25,212 nt of DNA from the NCBI GenBank assembly GCA_903894655.1, contig CAITQY010000141.1, positions 1-25,212 on the forward strand, read 5' to 3'. Source of the stretch: an uncultured Gemmatimonadota bacterium. GTDB taxonomy: Bacteria; Gemmatimonadota; Gemmatimonadetes; Gemmatimonadales; Gemmatimonadaceae. The notes below the pieces were generated by a model. The model was not told the origin of the DNA. It worked only from the letters and a program-made list of their open reading frames with translations, and searched no databases. This document shows, piece by piece, positions 8,051-15,624 of the stretch. How positions within the stretch are numbered: position 1 is the first letter of the stretch; every line of letters begins with the position of its first letter. The position numbers and the translations under genes are program-made.

Positions 8051-8454
8051 TGCATCGTACGTTGCAACCAGACGGATGGCCGCGTCCCCGCGGATACGCC
8101 AACGGTATCTCGGCGCGCGGCCGACAGATTCATGTGGCCGGACAGATCGGGTGGAACGCGCAGCAACGGCTGGTGAGTGACGACTTCGTCGAGCAAGCAA
8201 CGCAGGCCATGCGCAATATCGTCGACGTATTGGCCTGCGATGGTGCCACCCCAGCGCATATCGTGCGGCTCACGTGGTATGTGATCGACCGGGATCAGTA
8301 CATCGAAAGTGGTGCCGCGCTCGGTGCGGCCTATCGCGAGATCTTCGGGCGCGTCTACCCGGCGATGTCGGCCGTACAGGTGTGTGCACTGATGGAAGCG
8401 GACGCATTGGTGGAAATCGAGGCCACGGCGATCGTGCCGGACGAGCCCTCATGA
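8050..8454 (+). CDS. RidA/YjgF-family protein lacking the catalytic arginine
   Basis: A 134-residue Rid-superfamily protein of normal length. It has the typical N-terminal Ala-Asn-Gly-Ile-Ser segment, a Val-Ala-Gly-Gln-Ile-Gly strand and a C-terminal Val-Glu-Ile-Glu-Ala-Thr-Ala strand. Canonical RidA enzymes carry an essential Arg (Arg105 in E. coli RidA) in a Pro-Ala-Arg-Ser motif that binds the imine/enamine carboxylate. Here the same motif reads Pro-Ala-Met-Ser, with Met106. It therefore belongs to a Rid subgroup without that Arg and is probably not a standard 2-iminoacid hydrolase. In this pathway it could act on an enamine or imine CoA ester, such as an aminocyclohexene intermediate that must lose its nitrogen; that is inference. 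AAGGAG stands eight bases before ATG 8050, which overlaps the ligase stop as TGATG. GTG 8047 is in frame but less likely. Confidence 0.87.
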   Translation: MHRTLQPDGWPRPRGYANGISARGRQIHVAGQIGWNAQQRLVSDDFVEQATQAMRNIVDVLACDGATPAHIVRLTWYVIDRDQYIESGAALGAAYREIFGRVYPAMSAVQVCALMEADALVEIEATAIVPDEPS

Positions 8455-9239
8455 CCGGTACGCGGGACGTGCTGGTGAGCGCATGCGTAGACGGTGTCGT
8501 CACCCTCACGATCAACCGCCCAGCGGCGCGCAATGCGCTGCGGCATCAGACTATGGGTGACCTCGCCGATGCCATCGAGGCCGCCGATGCCGATGCATCG
8601 GTGCGGTGCGTGGTGCTGGCCGGCAACGCGAAGGCCTTCGCCGCCGGCGCCGACATCGCTGAAATGCTGGAGCTCGACGGACCGGCGCTGGTGCAGCATC
8701 CGCGCACGATCGCTTGGCAGCGCATTTGGGCGACAGGATGTCCGATGATTGCCGCCGTAGAAGGTGTGGCGTTCGGCGGCGGCCACGAACTCGTGTTGAG
8801 CTGCGACATCGCTATCGCCGGCGAGGCGGCGCGCTTTGGCCAGCCGGAGATCACACTGGGCTGGATGCCGGGTGCCGGCGGGACGCAGCGACTGGCACGG
8901 AGCGCCGGTAAGTCGATGACGATGCAGATGGTGCTCACCGGCGACCCAATCGACGCCCCCACCGCCCTGCGGGTGGGCATCGTGTCGGAGATCGTGCCCG
9001 CCGGCGGTGCCTTGGAGCGGGCCACCGCGATCGCACGACGGATCGCACTCCATCCGCGAGCGGCTACTCGACTGGCGCGGCAGGCGGTTCTGAATGCTTT
9101 CGAAACGCCGCTCAGTGACGGGGTGCGGGCCGAACAGGCCGCCTTTCGGGCGTTGGCATCGAGTGACGAGCGGAATGCGCGGATGCGCGCCTTTTTGCAC
9201 CGAGCGGCCCCACCACCGGGCGAGCCGTCCACCGAGTAA
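8451..9239 (+). CDS. Canonical enoyl-CoA hydratase
   Basis: A 262-residue crotonase with both hydratase glutamates. Glu113 lies in Gly-Gly-Gly-His-Glu and Glu133 in Gly-Gln-Pro-Glu, 20 residues apart as in rat enoyl-CoA hydratase (144/164). The Pro-Gly-Ala-Gly-Gly-Thr-Gln-Arg-Leu motif follows. It should hydrate an enoyl-CoA intermediate, probably in the late beta-oxidation-like steps of anthranilate breakdown. It is the last gene of the operon. The ATG at 8451 overlaps the RidA-like stop as ATGA; the longer frame upstream runs inside the RidA-like gene and is not used. No clear terminator follows. Confidence 0.9.
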   Translation: MTGTRDVLVSACVDGVVTLTINRPAARNALRHQTMGDLADAIEAADADASVRCVVLAGNAKAFAAGADIAEMLELDGPALVQHPRTIAWQRIWATGCPMIAAVEGVAFGGGHELVLSCDIAIAGEAARFGQPEITLGWMPGAGGTQRLARSAGKSMTMQMVLTGDPIDAPTALRVGIVSEIVPAGGALERATAIARRIALHPRAATRLARQAVLNAFETPLSDGVRAEQAAFRALASSDERNARMRAFLHRAAPPPGEPSTE

Positions 9240-9341
9240 CCGACGTGTTCGCGCCGCATCACCCCGTCCCTTGGCCCGTCGCGTACGCGCAGGGCCGCCG
9301 CCAGCCTTCCGAAAGTACGCGTTCGTGTCGATACTTCTGAG

Positions 9342-11141
9342 GTGGACAATGATGATTCCTTCACTCCAGACGGCGCGGTCGAGCCCACGCTCTCCGGCGA
9401 CGCCGCCAGGGACCGCATTGCTCGGCTCGAGCGGCGGCTGGTGCGGGAGCGGCGCGCACGGCTGGAATCGGAGCAGCTGCTCGAACGCCGTTCGCGCGAG
9501 CTCTTCGAGCTCAACGCCGAGCTGCGAGGGCTGACGCTCGCACTCGAGGAGCGCGTGCTGAAGCGTACCGCCGAACTGGCTGGCCTGAAGGAGTTCTACG
9601 AGCGGGTGCTCGACCGGCTGCCCGCGCAACTCTCGGTGCTCTCCCCGTCGGGCGTGTACGTGTACACCAATCCGGCCGAAGTGAGCAACGACGCGCTTCG
9701 CGCATGGCTCATCGGGCGCACCGATGCGGATTATGGCGCGCGCACGGGGATGCCTGTTGAAGCGGTGGCGGCGCGCGCCGCCCGCATTGCCGCCGTGACC
9801 CGCGATGGGCGCAGCGTTTCGTACGAGGAAACCATCGAGGCCGGGCCAGAGCACACGCGCTACTTCCGGCGGGTGCTGGCCCCCGTGTTTGGGGACGACG
9901 GCGGGGTGAGATATCTGGTCAACGCCGGCATCGACGTGACCGGCGAGCGCCTCGCGGAGGAGCGGCTCCGGCGCTCGCAGAAAATGGAGGCCGTCGGCCT
10001 CCTGGCCGGTGGCATCGCGCACGATTTCAACAATTTGCTCACGATCGTCAGCGGCGTCACCGAAGCGTTACGTGAGACGACCCCGCCATCGAGCAGCCAT
10101 TCGGCGCTCTTCGACGAACTCCTCGATGCCACCGGGCGGGGCGCCGCGCTGACCAGACAGCTGCTCGCGTTCAGTCGTCGAACGATCATCGAACCCCAGC
10201 TGTTCGACACCAACGAGGCGATTCGGAGCACGGAGAGCTTAATCCGACGCCTCCTGACGGAGCGGATCGAGTGTGTGCTGGTGCTTGGCGAGCCCCTGCC
10301 CGTCCGCATGGACCGCGGCGGCCTCGACCAGCTGCTGCTCAACCTCGCGGCCAACGCACGCGATGCGATGCCCACGGGCGGACAGTTCACGGTTCTCACG
10401 CGCGAGATGACCCTCTCCCCGGAGTCGGCGAAGGAGAAAGGGCTCACCGGCGCCCGTCATGTGCTCATCGAGGTGCGGGACTCGGGGGTCGGCATGTCGC
10501 CCGAGGTCCTGCAGCGCGCGTTCGAGCCGTTCTTCACGACCAAGCCCGTCGGTCAGGGGAGCGGGCTCGGGCTCGCCAGTGTGTACGGGATCGTGATCCA
10601 GTCACGCGGCCATGTGGAAATCGCCAGCGTGGAGGGTGAGGGCACCACCGTTCGCATTCTCCTGCCGCTCGAGGAGTCAATCGCGCTGCCCGCCGCCACC
10701 GATACGCCGGCCGACGTGGCACCTCGCGGACGTGGGTGCGTGCTGGTCGTGGACGACGAGAGTGGCGTTCGCATGGTGACCACGAACCTGTTGCGCCGTC
10801 TTGGCTACGACGTGGTCGAAGCCAGCGGTGGCCTGGAGGCGCTGCACGTGGCCGAGGCCAAGCGTGGCACGATCGACCTGCTGATTTCGGACGTGCGCAT
10901 GCCGGGGATCAACGGTTTCGAGCTGGCGACCGCCCTGATGGCGGCCGACCCGGCGCTCGATGTGCTCCTGATGAGTGGCTACGTAGACGATGCCGCATTG
11001 AGTGACCGAATTGCGAGTTCGGGGATCCCGCTGATCGAAAAGCCGTACCGGGCCGCCTCACTCGGCCAGCAGGTGACCAAACTGTTTGAGGCACGACGGG
11101 CCGGCCCTGCCCGCGTACCCACCCTTCTCCGCGAAGCCTGA
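9342..11141 (+). CDS. Soluble PAS-domain hybrid histidine kinase with C-terminal receiver
   Basis: A 599-residue cytoplasmic hybrid kinase with no membrane segment. Order: a charged coiled coil (about 25-80), a PAS domain (about 82-200), the phosphoacceptor helix with His227 in His-Asp-Phe-Asn-Asn, and an HATPase domain with N box (Asn-Leu-Ala-Ala-Asn-Ala-Arg-Asp-Ala), Asp-Ser-Gly-Val-Gly-Met and a glycine-rich lid. A CheY-like receiver follows from about 465, with Asp-Asp-Glu near 471 and phosphoacceptor Asp517. The H-D-F-N-N type H box is shared with many bacterial hybrid kinases. It is followed after one base by the H-NOX gene, and H-NOX proteins commonly regulate the autokinase of a neighbouring kinase. 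The output target is unknown because the receiver has no output domain. GTG 9342 is used; no ribosome site is visible, and a -10-like GATACT (9330-9335) six bases before it suggests a leaderless message. Confidence 0.88.
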   Translation: MDNDDSFTPDGAVEPTLSGDAARDRIARLERRLVRERRARLESEQLLERRSRELFELNAELRGLTLALEERVLKRTAELAGLKEFYERVLDRLPAQLSVLSPSGVYVYTNPAEVSNDALRAWLIGRTDADYGARTGMPVEAVAARAARIAAVTRDGRSVSYEETIEAGPEHTRYFRRVLAPVFGDDGGVRYLVNAGIDVTGERLAEERLRRSQKMEAVGLLAGGIAHDFNNLLTIVSGVTEALRETTPPSSSHSALFDELLDATGRGAALTRQLLAFSRRTIIEPQLFDTNEAIRSTESLIRRLLTERIECVLVLGEPLPVRMDRGGLDQLLLNLAANARDAMPTGGQFTVLTREMTLSPESAKEKGLTGARHVLIEVRDSGVGMSPEVLQRAFEPFFTTKPVGQGSGLGLASVYGIVIQSRGHVEIASVEGEGTTVRILLPLEESIALPAATDTPADVAPRGRGCVLVVDDESGVRMVTTNLLRRLGYDVVEASGGLEALHVAEAKRGTIDLLISDVRMPGINGFELATALMAADPALDVLLMSGYVDDAALSDRIASSGIPLIEKPYRAASLGQQVTKLFEARRAGPARVPTLLREA

Positions 11142-11142
11142 C

Positions 11143-11685
11143 ATGAAAGGCATGGTATTCACCGAATTCCTCGAGTTCGTGGGCGAGCGGTTCGGCGAGG
11201 ACATGGTCGACGACATCATCGAGGTCAGTGCGCTGCCGAGCGGCGGCGCCTACACCTCGGTGGGGACCTACAGTCATGGTGAGATGGTGTCTCTGTGCGG
11301 AGCGCTGGCCGAACGGACACAGCAGCCGGTCGGCGAGTTGGTGCGCGATTTCGGCGATCGGCTCAGCGACACGTTCGCCCGGGACTTCCCCGACTTCTTC
11401 CGTCGGGCGGGCAATCTGTTCGATTTCCTCGAGAGCATCGAGGCGCACATCCACATCGAGGTGCTCAAGCTCTATCCCGACGCCGAGCTTCCCAGCTTCG
11501 TCGTGGAGGAGCGGTCGGCCGCCCGGATGGTGCTGCTGTACACGAGCCCACGCAAAATGGGGCACCTCTCCGAGGGGCTGATCCTCGGCTCGGCACGACA
11601 GTACAACGTGGAAGTGCGGGTGGCACTCGACGAGCTCGACGTGAACGAAGGGATGTCCACGCGGTTCGTGATCGAACTGGCGTAG
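11143..11685 (+). CDS. hnoX: H-NOX haem nitric-oxide sensor protein
   Basis: A 180-residue stand-alone H-NOX domain of normal length, starting with the typical Met-Lys-Gly-Met-Val-Phe. The signature Tyr133-x-Ser135-x-Arg137, which contacts the haem propionates, is intact. The proximal haem ligand is His104 by alignment of His-Ile-Glu-Val-x-Lys-Leu-Tyr-Pro with relatives; His102 is close by. The distal position that is Tyr140 in oxygen-binding H-NOX proteins is Leu142 here, so a non-polar pocket and selectivity for NO over O2 are expected. It lies one base after the hybrid kinase stop, so the two form a sensor-kinase pair. In studied pairs NO-bound H-NOX inhibits the partner kinase. A longer frame upstream overlaps the kinase and is not used. 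Confidence 0.92.
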   Translation: MKGMVFTEFLEFVGERFGEDMVDDIIEVSALPSGGAYTSVGTYSHGEMVSLCGALAERTQQPVGELVRDFGDRLSDTFARDFPDFFRRAGNLFDFLESIEAHIHIEVLKLYPDAELPSFVVEERSAARMVLLYTSPRKMGHLSEGLILGSARQYNVEVRVALDELDVNEGMSTRFVIELA

Positions 11686-11711
11686 CGGGGCCTGACCCGG
11701 GTAAATGCCTT

Positions 11712-11733
11712 GGTGAGACGGTGGTGAGACGGT
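11712..11733 (+). repeat. Two perfect tandem 11-bp direct repeats before the first SARP-like gene
   Basis: GGTGAGACGGT occurs at 11712-11722 and again directly at 11723-11733. SARP-family regulators bind short direct repeats with an 11-bp period, so this is a likely binding site for the downstream protein or its paralogue. A -10-like TACCGT (11741-11746, TANNNT) lies seven bases beyond, and ATG 11755 is eight bases after that. The arrangement is repeated at 17041-17086. Confidence 0.72.
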
Positions 11734-11754
11734 TGGTGTGTACCGTGGGTGGTA

Positions 11755-14700
11755 ATGGAATCACCAGAATTTCTGCCGTCAAAGCCCGTCAATCCAGCGG
11801 GCCAGCGATTCTTCCTCCGGACGCTCGGCGGCTTCGAACTGTGCGCCGTCAACGCGGACGGGACGCCAGGGGTGCGCGTGCTCGGCCCGGGAAAGCCGCT
11901 GGCGCTTCTCGCCTACTGCGCGTGCACGAGGCATCAGCGCCACTCACGAGACAGAATCGCGCAGCTGCTCTGGGGTGACGCACCGGTGGATCGCTTGCGA
12001 CAGAACGTGCGACAGGCCCTCTGGCGGCTTCGGCGCACACTGGGCGATGCGATCACCACGGGGGATGACGCGATCGTGGCGCTGTCGGCGAACGTCGCGT
12101 GCGATCACCAGCTGTTCACCCACGCGGTGCAACGTGGCGACGTGCCGGCGGCGCTGGCGGCGTACAACGGCGCGTTTCTCGCCGACATCAGCATGTCCGG
12201 CGGCGACGAGTTCGAGGACTGGGTCGCGGTCGAAGGCCAACGCCTGACGCAGATGCTGCTGCAACAGGTGGTGCCGGCGCTGACCGAACTCACCAAAAGC
12301 GGGCGCCATGCCGCTGCGCGCTCCCTGCTGGAGCGTCTCGACCTCGTCGCGGGCGACGTGGCCGGCATCCAGCAGATCGCGGCCGCGACCTACCTGACGC
12401 TGGGCGACCGGGTGGCCGCACGACGGGCGGCGGAGAGGCTCGAGGTCCGCGTCATGGATCTCGAAGCGGGCGAGGCCGCCACGGCGACCGCCTTGATCGC
12501 TCGCGCCCGTCGTGATACGCCGGACGCCGGCACGACCGACCACGGCGCCGCGCTGGTGATGGATCTCACCGGGCGCGAAGAGGCGTTCGCCGACATCATC
12601 CGCGTCTGGAAACGTGCCAAGCAGGGGGAGACGCACGCGGTCATCCTCACCGGCATCGGGGGCGTGGGGAAGAGTCGCTTGCTCTCCGCCGTGGCCGCAC
12701 GATGCAGCACCGCCAACAGCAGCGCCCTGCTGATCCGCGCCAACCCCGGCGAGCGCGACATTCCCTACAGCCTCGCGGCACAGCTGGCGCGAACGCTTGT
12801 GGCGCAGCCGGGGGCGATGGGGATCGATCCCGCCAGTGCGCGGGAGTTGGTGGCGCTCGACCCCGGACTCGCCACCACCTTCCGCGTGGGGGCCTCCACG
12901 CATGACGACGGCGAGGCGACGCGTCGACGCGCGGCGGCCCTGTACGATCTACTCGCGGCCGTCAGCGAACAGCAGCCGATGGTCCTGCTCTTCGACGACC
13001 TGCACTGGTGCGATCCGGCATCACGTCAGGTGCTCTCCTCCGTGGTCGCCCGCGCGCTCGATCTCCCGCTCCTCGTGGTGGCGGCAGCCCGTGGCATCGC
13101 CACGGATTTCCTGTCGCATCCCCACGAGCTGCGCATCCCACTGCTGCCGCTCGACCTCGCGACAACGATCGACGCCATCCGAAGCTGCGGAACATGGCCC
13201 GACGATCCAGGGGCCGCGCGATTCGTACAACGACTGGCCGAGAGCGCGGGGGGCATTCCGCAGCATGTTGTCGAGCGCTTGGCGCTGGCCGTCGAGAAGG
13301 GCTGGCTGTCCGGGCACGATGGCACGTGGACCTCGCCCGACTGGCTGCAGGCCTCCAGCGATGTGATGGTCACGTCGCCGCTCGATCACCGCCTGCAGGG
13401 GTGCGCGATGCACGAACGCGAAGTGTTACTCGCGCTCTCGCTGGCGGGTACGTCGTTACCGCTGCGCGTGGTACACAGCGCCGTCGCACCGGCCAGTATC
13501 GCGCAGGTCGTCCGTGCGCTTTCGGTGATGGAGACGAAGGGGTTGGTGATGTCGGATGGCGACAGCTGGCAGCCGTCGCACGATCTCATTCTCGAGCGCA
13601 TGATCGCGCTGAGCACCGCCGCGGAACAGGAGGCCACGCATGCCGGGCTCGCCGAAGCGATGTTGACCACGGGGCAGAGCACGAGTGCGATCGCCGCCAC
13701 GAAACATTTCCTCAGTGCACGCCTCGAGACGCGAGCTGCGCTCGTGTTTGCCCAGATCGTGGCCCGCTGTCGCCGCTCTAGCGACCCGCGACATGTACAA
13801 GACCTGGCCGCTGATATCGTCGGCGCACGGCTCGGCTCCCGTGACATCGACGTGCTCGTGCGCGCGGTGCCGTGGTGGCAGCGCTCGGCGCGCACCGTGC
13901 GCCATCTGGGTTTTGGCGTGGCCACGCTGTTCCTGCTGCTCGCCGCCGGCGGCGCGTGGTGGGCCACGCGTCTACCGCCGCTGCTCACGAGTCAGAGCGT
14001 GTTGCTCGCCGATGCCACACCGGTCTACGGCCCCAACAGCTACCGATTCACGCCGCCCTTGCTCGTACGGGGGCGCCCAGCGCGCCCCGGCGACAGCGAC
14101 AGTACGCGCGTGGTGCGGCTGCGCATCCCCACCGGCACGGCGCGCGTGCTGTCGGGGGGCGAAGCGCGCATGGACTCCTCAGGGGTGGCGATCTTCGGGG
14201 CGCTGCGGATTCGCACCACCGACAGCATCGTGCCCCTCCGCTTCGAGGCGCCGGGGCACGCGTCGGTGACCACCGATCTCCCGATCTCCGAACAGACCAG
14301 CGATCGAGATATCAGCGTACGCCTGCTCGAGGGGAAACTTGCGTCGCAGGTTGTACGAGGGCGCGAGACGCGCATCACGGTGGCGCGGGGCGCGCCGATC
14401 AGCGGCGTGCTTCAGGTGCAATACTCGTCGGATTATCGCTCGGCCTCGGTGTGGCTCGCCATGACCCCATCGTGGGGCGATCCAAAAACCGCTGGGCGCG
14501 ACGTCACCCCGGTGACGACCCCGATGCTGGACAACGTCATCGACGTGCCGATTGAGTACGTGGCCCCAAACCGGCCGGGACGGTACTGGATTCTCTTCGT
14601 ACTCGCCGCGGAAGACTCGGGCGGTTTCATTTTGTCGCGGTCGAACTGGACGATGGGGACGCCGCTCTGGGGAGACGGCAACGACGTCGCCTCGCTCCCC

Positions 14701-14901
14701 GACAGCGTGATTCGCGAGGCAAACCGGACCGGCGGGACGATGTCACCGATCGCCCGCTCTCACAGCTGGTCCAAAAAAACGTTCGGCGAAAGCCTGTACG
14801 ACAGAGCCTGCACGATACTCCCGCAAGGCCGCAAGGTGCCGGATGTCTTCTACTGCCTCGAGTGGCTGCCCCTGTTCGGAATCGAGGTGATCGTGCCGTA
14901 A
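11755..14901 (+). CDS. Membrane-anchored SARP/AfsR-like ATPase regulator, paralogue A
   Basis: A 1048-residue one-component regulator. Residues about 18-110 form an OmpR/SARP-type winged helix (Leu-Arg-Thr-Leu-Gly-Gly-Phe, Leu-Leu-Trp-Gly-Asp, Leu-Arg-Gln-Ala-Leu-Trp-Arg-Leu-Arg motifs), and about 115-235 the BTAD helical repeats. A P-loop ATPase follows, with Walker A Lys306 and Walker B Asp414-Asp415 in Leu-Leu-Phe-Asp-Asp-Leu-His-Trp. One hydrophobic helix (about 718-740) crosses the membrane. The extracytoplasmic part has an Ig-like stretch (about 755-850) and a conserved terminal domain (about 896-1048) with Ser-Val-Trp-Leu-Ala, a Trp-Gly-Asp repeat, and its only two cysteines, Cys1019 and Cys1034. 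Topology resembles CadC-type sensors joined to an AfsR-type ATPase. GTG 11749 is in frame, but ATG 11755 fits the promoter spacing. The paralogue lies at 17084. The signal is unknown. Confidence 0.87.
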   Translation: MESPEFLPSKPVNPAGQRFFLRTLGGFELCAVNADGTPGVRVLGPGKPLALLAYCACTRHQRHSRDRIAQLLWGDAPVDRLRQNVRQALWRLRRTLGDAITTGDDAIVALSANVACDHQLFTHAVQRGDVPAALAAYNGAFLADISMSGGDEFEDWVAVEGQRLTQMLLQQVVPALTELTKSGRHAAARSLLERLDLVAGDVAGIQQIAAATYLTLGDRVAARRAAERLEVRVMDLEAGEAATATALIARARRDTPDAGTTDHGAALVMDLTGREEAFADIIRVWKRAKQGETHAVILTGIGGVGKSRLLSAVAARCSTANSSALLIRANPGERDIPYSLAAQLARTLVAQPGAMGIDPASARELVALDPGLATTFRVGASTHDDGEATRRRAAALYDLLAAVSEQQPMVLLFDDLHWCDPASRQVLSSVVARALDLPLLVVAAARGIATDFLSHPHELRIPLLPLDLATTIDAIRSCGTWPDDPGAARFVQRLAESAGGIPQHVVERLALAVEKGWLSGHDGTWTSPDWLQASSDVMVTSPLDHRLQGCAMHEREVLLALSLAGTSLPLRVVHSAVAPASIAQVVRALSVMETKGLVMSDGDSWQPSHDLILERMIALSTAAEQEATHAGLAEAMLTTGQSTSAIAATKHFLSARLETRAALVFAQIVARCRRSSDPRHVQDLAADIVGARLGSRDIDVLVRAVPWWQRSARTVRHLGFGVATLFLLLAAGGAWWATRLPPLLTSQSVLLADATPVYGPNSYRFTPPLLVRGRPARPGDSDSTRVVRLRIPTGTARVLSGGEARMDSSGVAIFGALRIRTTDSIVPLRFEAPGHASVTTDLPISEQTSDRDISVRLLEGKLASQVVRGRETRITVARGAPISGVLQVQYSSDYRSASVWLAMTPSWGDPKTAGRDVTPVTTPMLDNVIDVPIEYVAPNRPGRYWILFVLAAEDSGGFILSRSNWTMGTPLWGDGNDVASLPDSVIREANRTGGTMSPIARSHSWSKKTFGESLYDRACTILPQGRKVPDVFYCLEWLPLFGIEVIVP

Positions 14902-14918
14902 CCGCCGCGACGCCTACG

Positions 14919-15542
14919 CTACTTCTTGAACCAGTAACGCACGCCGATACGCACGCCGAGCATCTCGGACGCAATCTGCGCCAACGGTTCGGGGTCTCCG
15001 TTCACTTTCCACGTGCTGAAGTTCCCGCTGGTGTACGTACCAGCTCCTTCCACCGACATCGTCTCGGTCTGGAACACCATCACGCCGACACTGACCGTCG
15101 CGCCGCCATTGAAGGCGCTGAAGTCACTCACCGCGCCGGCGACGTCCGCATACGCGAACGCCAGCCGTCGGATCGCGAGACCCGCCTCGGCGAAGGGACG
15201 CACGCGCGCACCCGGCGATGACATCCAGCGCAGGCCAAGGTCACCCTGCAGCATCGCGTAGTCAGTGGACTCGGTGGTGATCTCCGACGTGGATGCGATG
15301 CGCGCCAGCCGGCCGACGAGCGACAGGCGCGGCGAGGTGCCGTACGCGATCTCGCCGCCGAAGCCCAAGGCGGTGCTCCCGCCGGCGCCGGGATAGATGG
15401 CCGTGTTCATCGTGCCGGCGACACCATGCACTTGGGCACTGAAGCCCAACGTGGATGGCGAGAGCGACTGCCCACGCACGACGGGCGCGGCGATCAGGAA
15501 AGCAATGAGCGGCAGCGCAGCGCGCCTGACCGAGAACGGCAT
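14919..15542 (-). CDS. Small outer-membrane beta-barrel protein
   Basis: A 207-residue exported protein. An N-terminal signal peptide (Arg-Arg, a hydrophobic run to about residue 20, then Val-Val-Arg-Gly before Gln-Ser) is followed by about eight amphipathic strands with alternating hydrophobic residues and glycine-rich turns. The C terminus, Arg-Ile-Gly-Val-Arg-Tyr-Trp-Phe-Lys-Lys, resembles a barrel assembly signal ending in an aromatic residue, here followed by two lysines. The length fits an eight-stranded OmpA/OmpW-like barrel. No specific substrate or enzymatic motif is seen. It lies on the minus strand downstream of the vWFA gene (82-bp gap with an inverted repeat) and is enclosed by two paralogous membrane regulators, one ending just 17 bp from its stop. 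It may be a regulated envelope component; function unknown. Confidence 0.8.
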   Translation of the reverse strand: MPFSVRRAALPLIAFLIAAPVVRGQSLSPSTLGFSAQVHGVAGTMNTAIYPGAGGSTALGFGGEIAYGTSPRLSLVGRLARIASTSEITTESTDYAMLQGDLGLRWMSSPGARVRPFAEAGLAIRRLAFAYADVAGAVSDFSAFNGGATVSVGVMVFQTETMSVEGAGTYTSGNFSTWKVNGDPEPLAQIASEMLGVRIGVRYWFKK

Positions 15543-15562
15543 ACGAAAGTCCCGAGGTGTGA

Positions 15563-15604
15563 GGAGTGTCGGGCGGACACGAGCAATCTATGGCCCGACA
15601 CTCC
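15563..15604. repeat. Perfect 12-bp inverted repeat before the barrel gene
   Basis: The arms GGAGTGTCGGGC (15563-15574) and GCCCGACACTCC (15593-15604) are exact reverse complements around an 18-base AT-richer loop. On the minus strand the loop holds a TAGATT (15590-15585) that fits a -10 box, about 43 bases before the start codon. No T-run follows, so an operator over the promoter is favoured over a terminator; an attenuator hairpin is the other option. Confidence 0.65.
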
Positions 15605-15624
15605 CCATGGTGACACCAGATCGG

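Noticed and set aside
9273..9296. Hairpin GGCCC/GGGCC after the anthranilate operon as a terminator
   Set aside because: The stem is only five pairs and no T-run follows; it is no better than chance in this GC-rich sequence.
8355..10022. Long minus-strand open frame (555 codons) opposite the hydratase and kinase genes
   Set aside because: It lies opposite well-recognised genes, spans their intergenic gap and shows only low-complexity His/Arg/Gly-rich composition; it reflects the high GC content.
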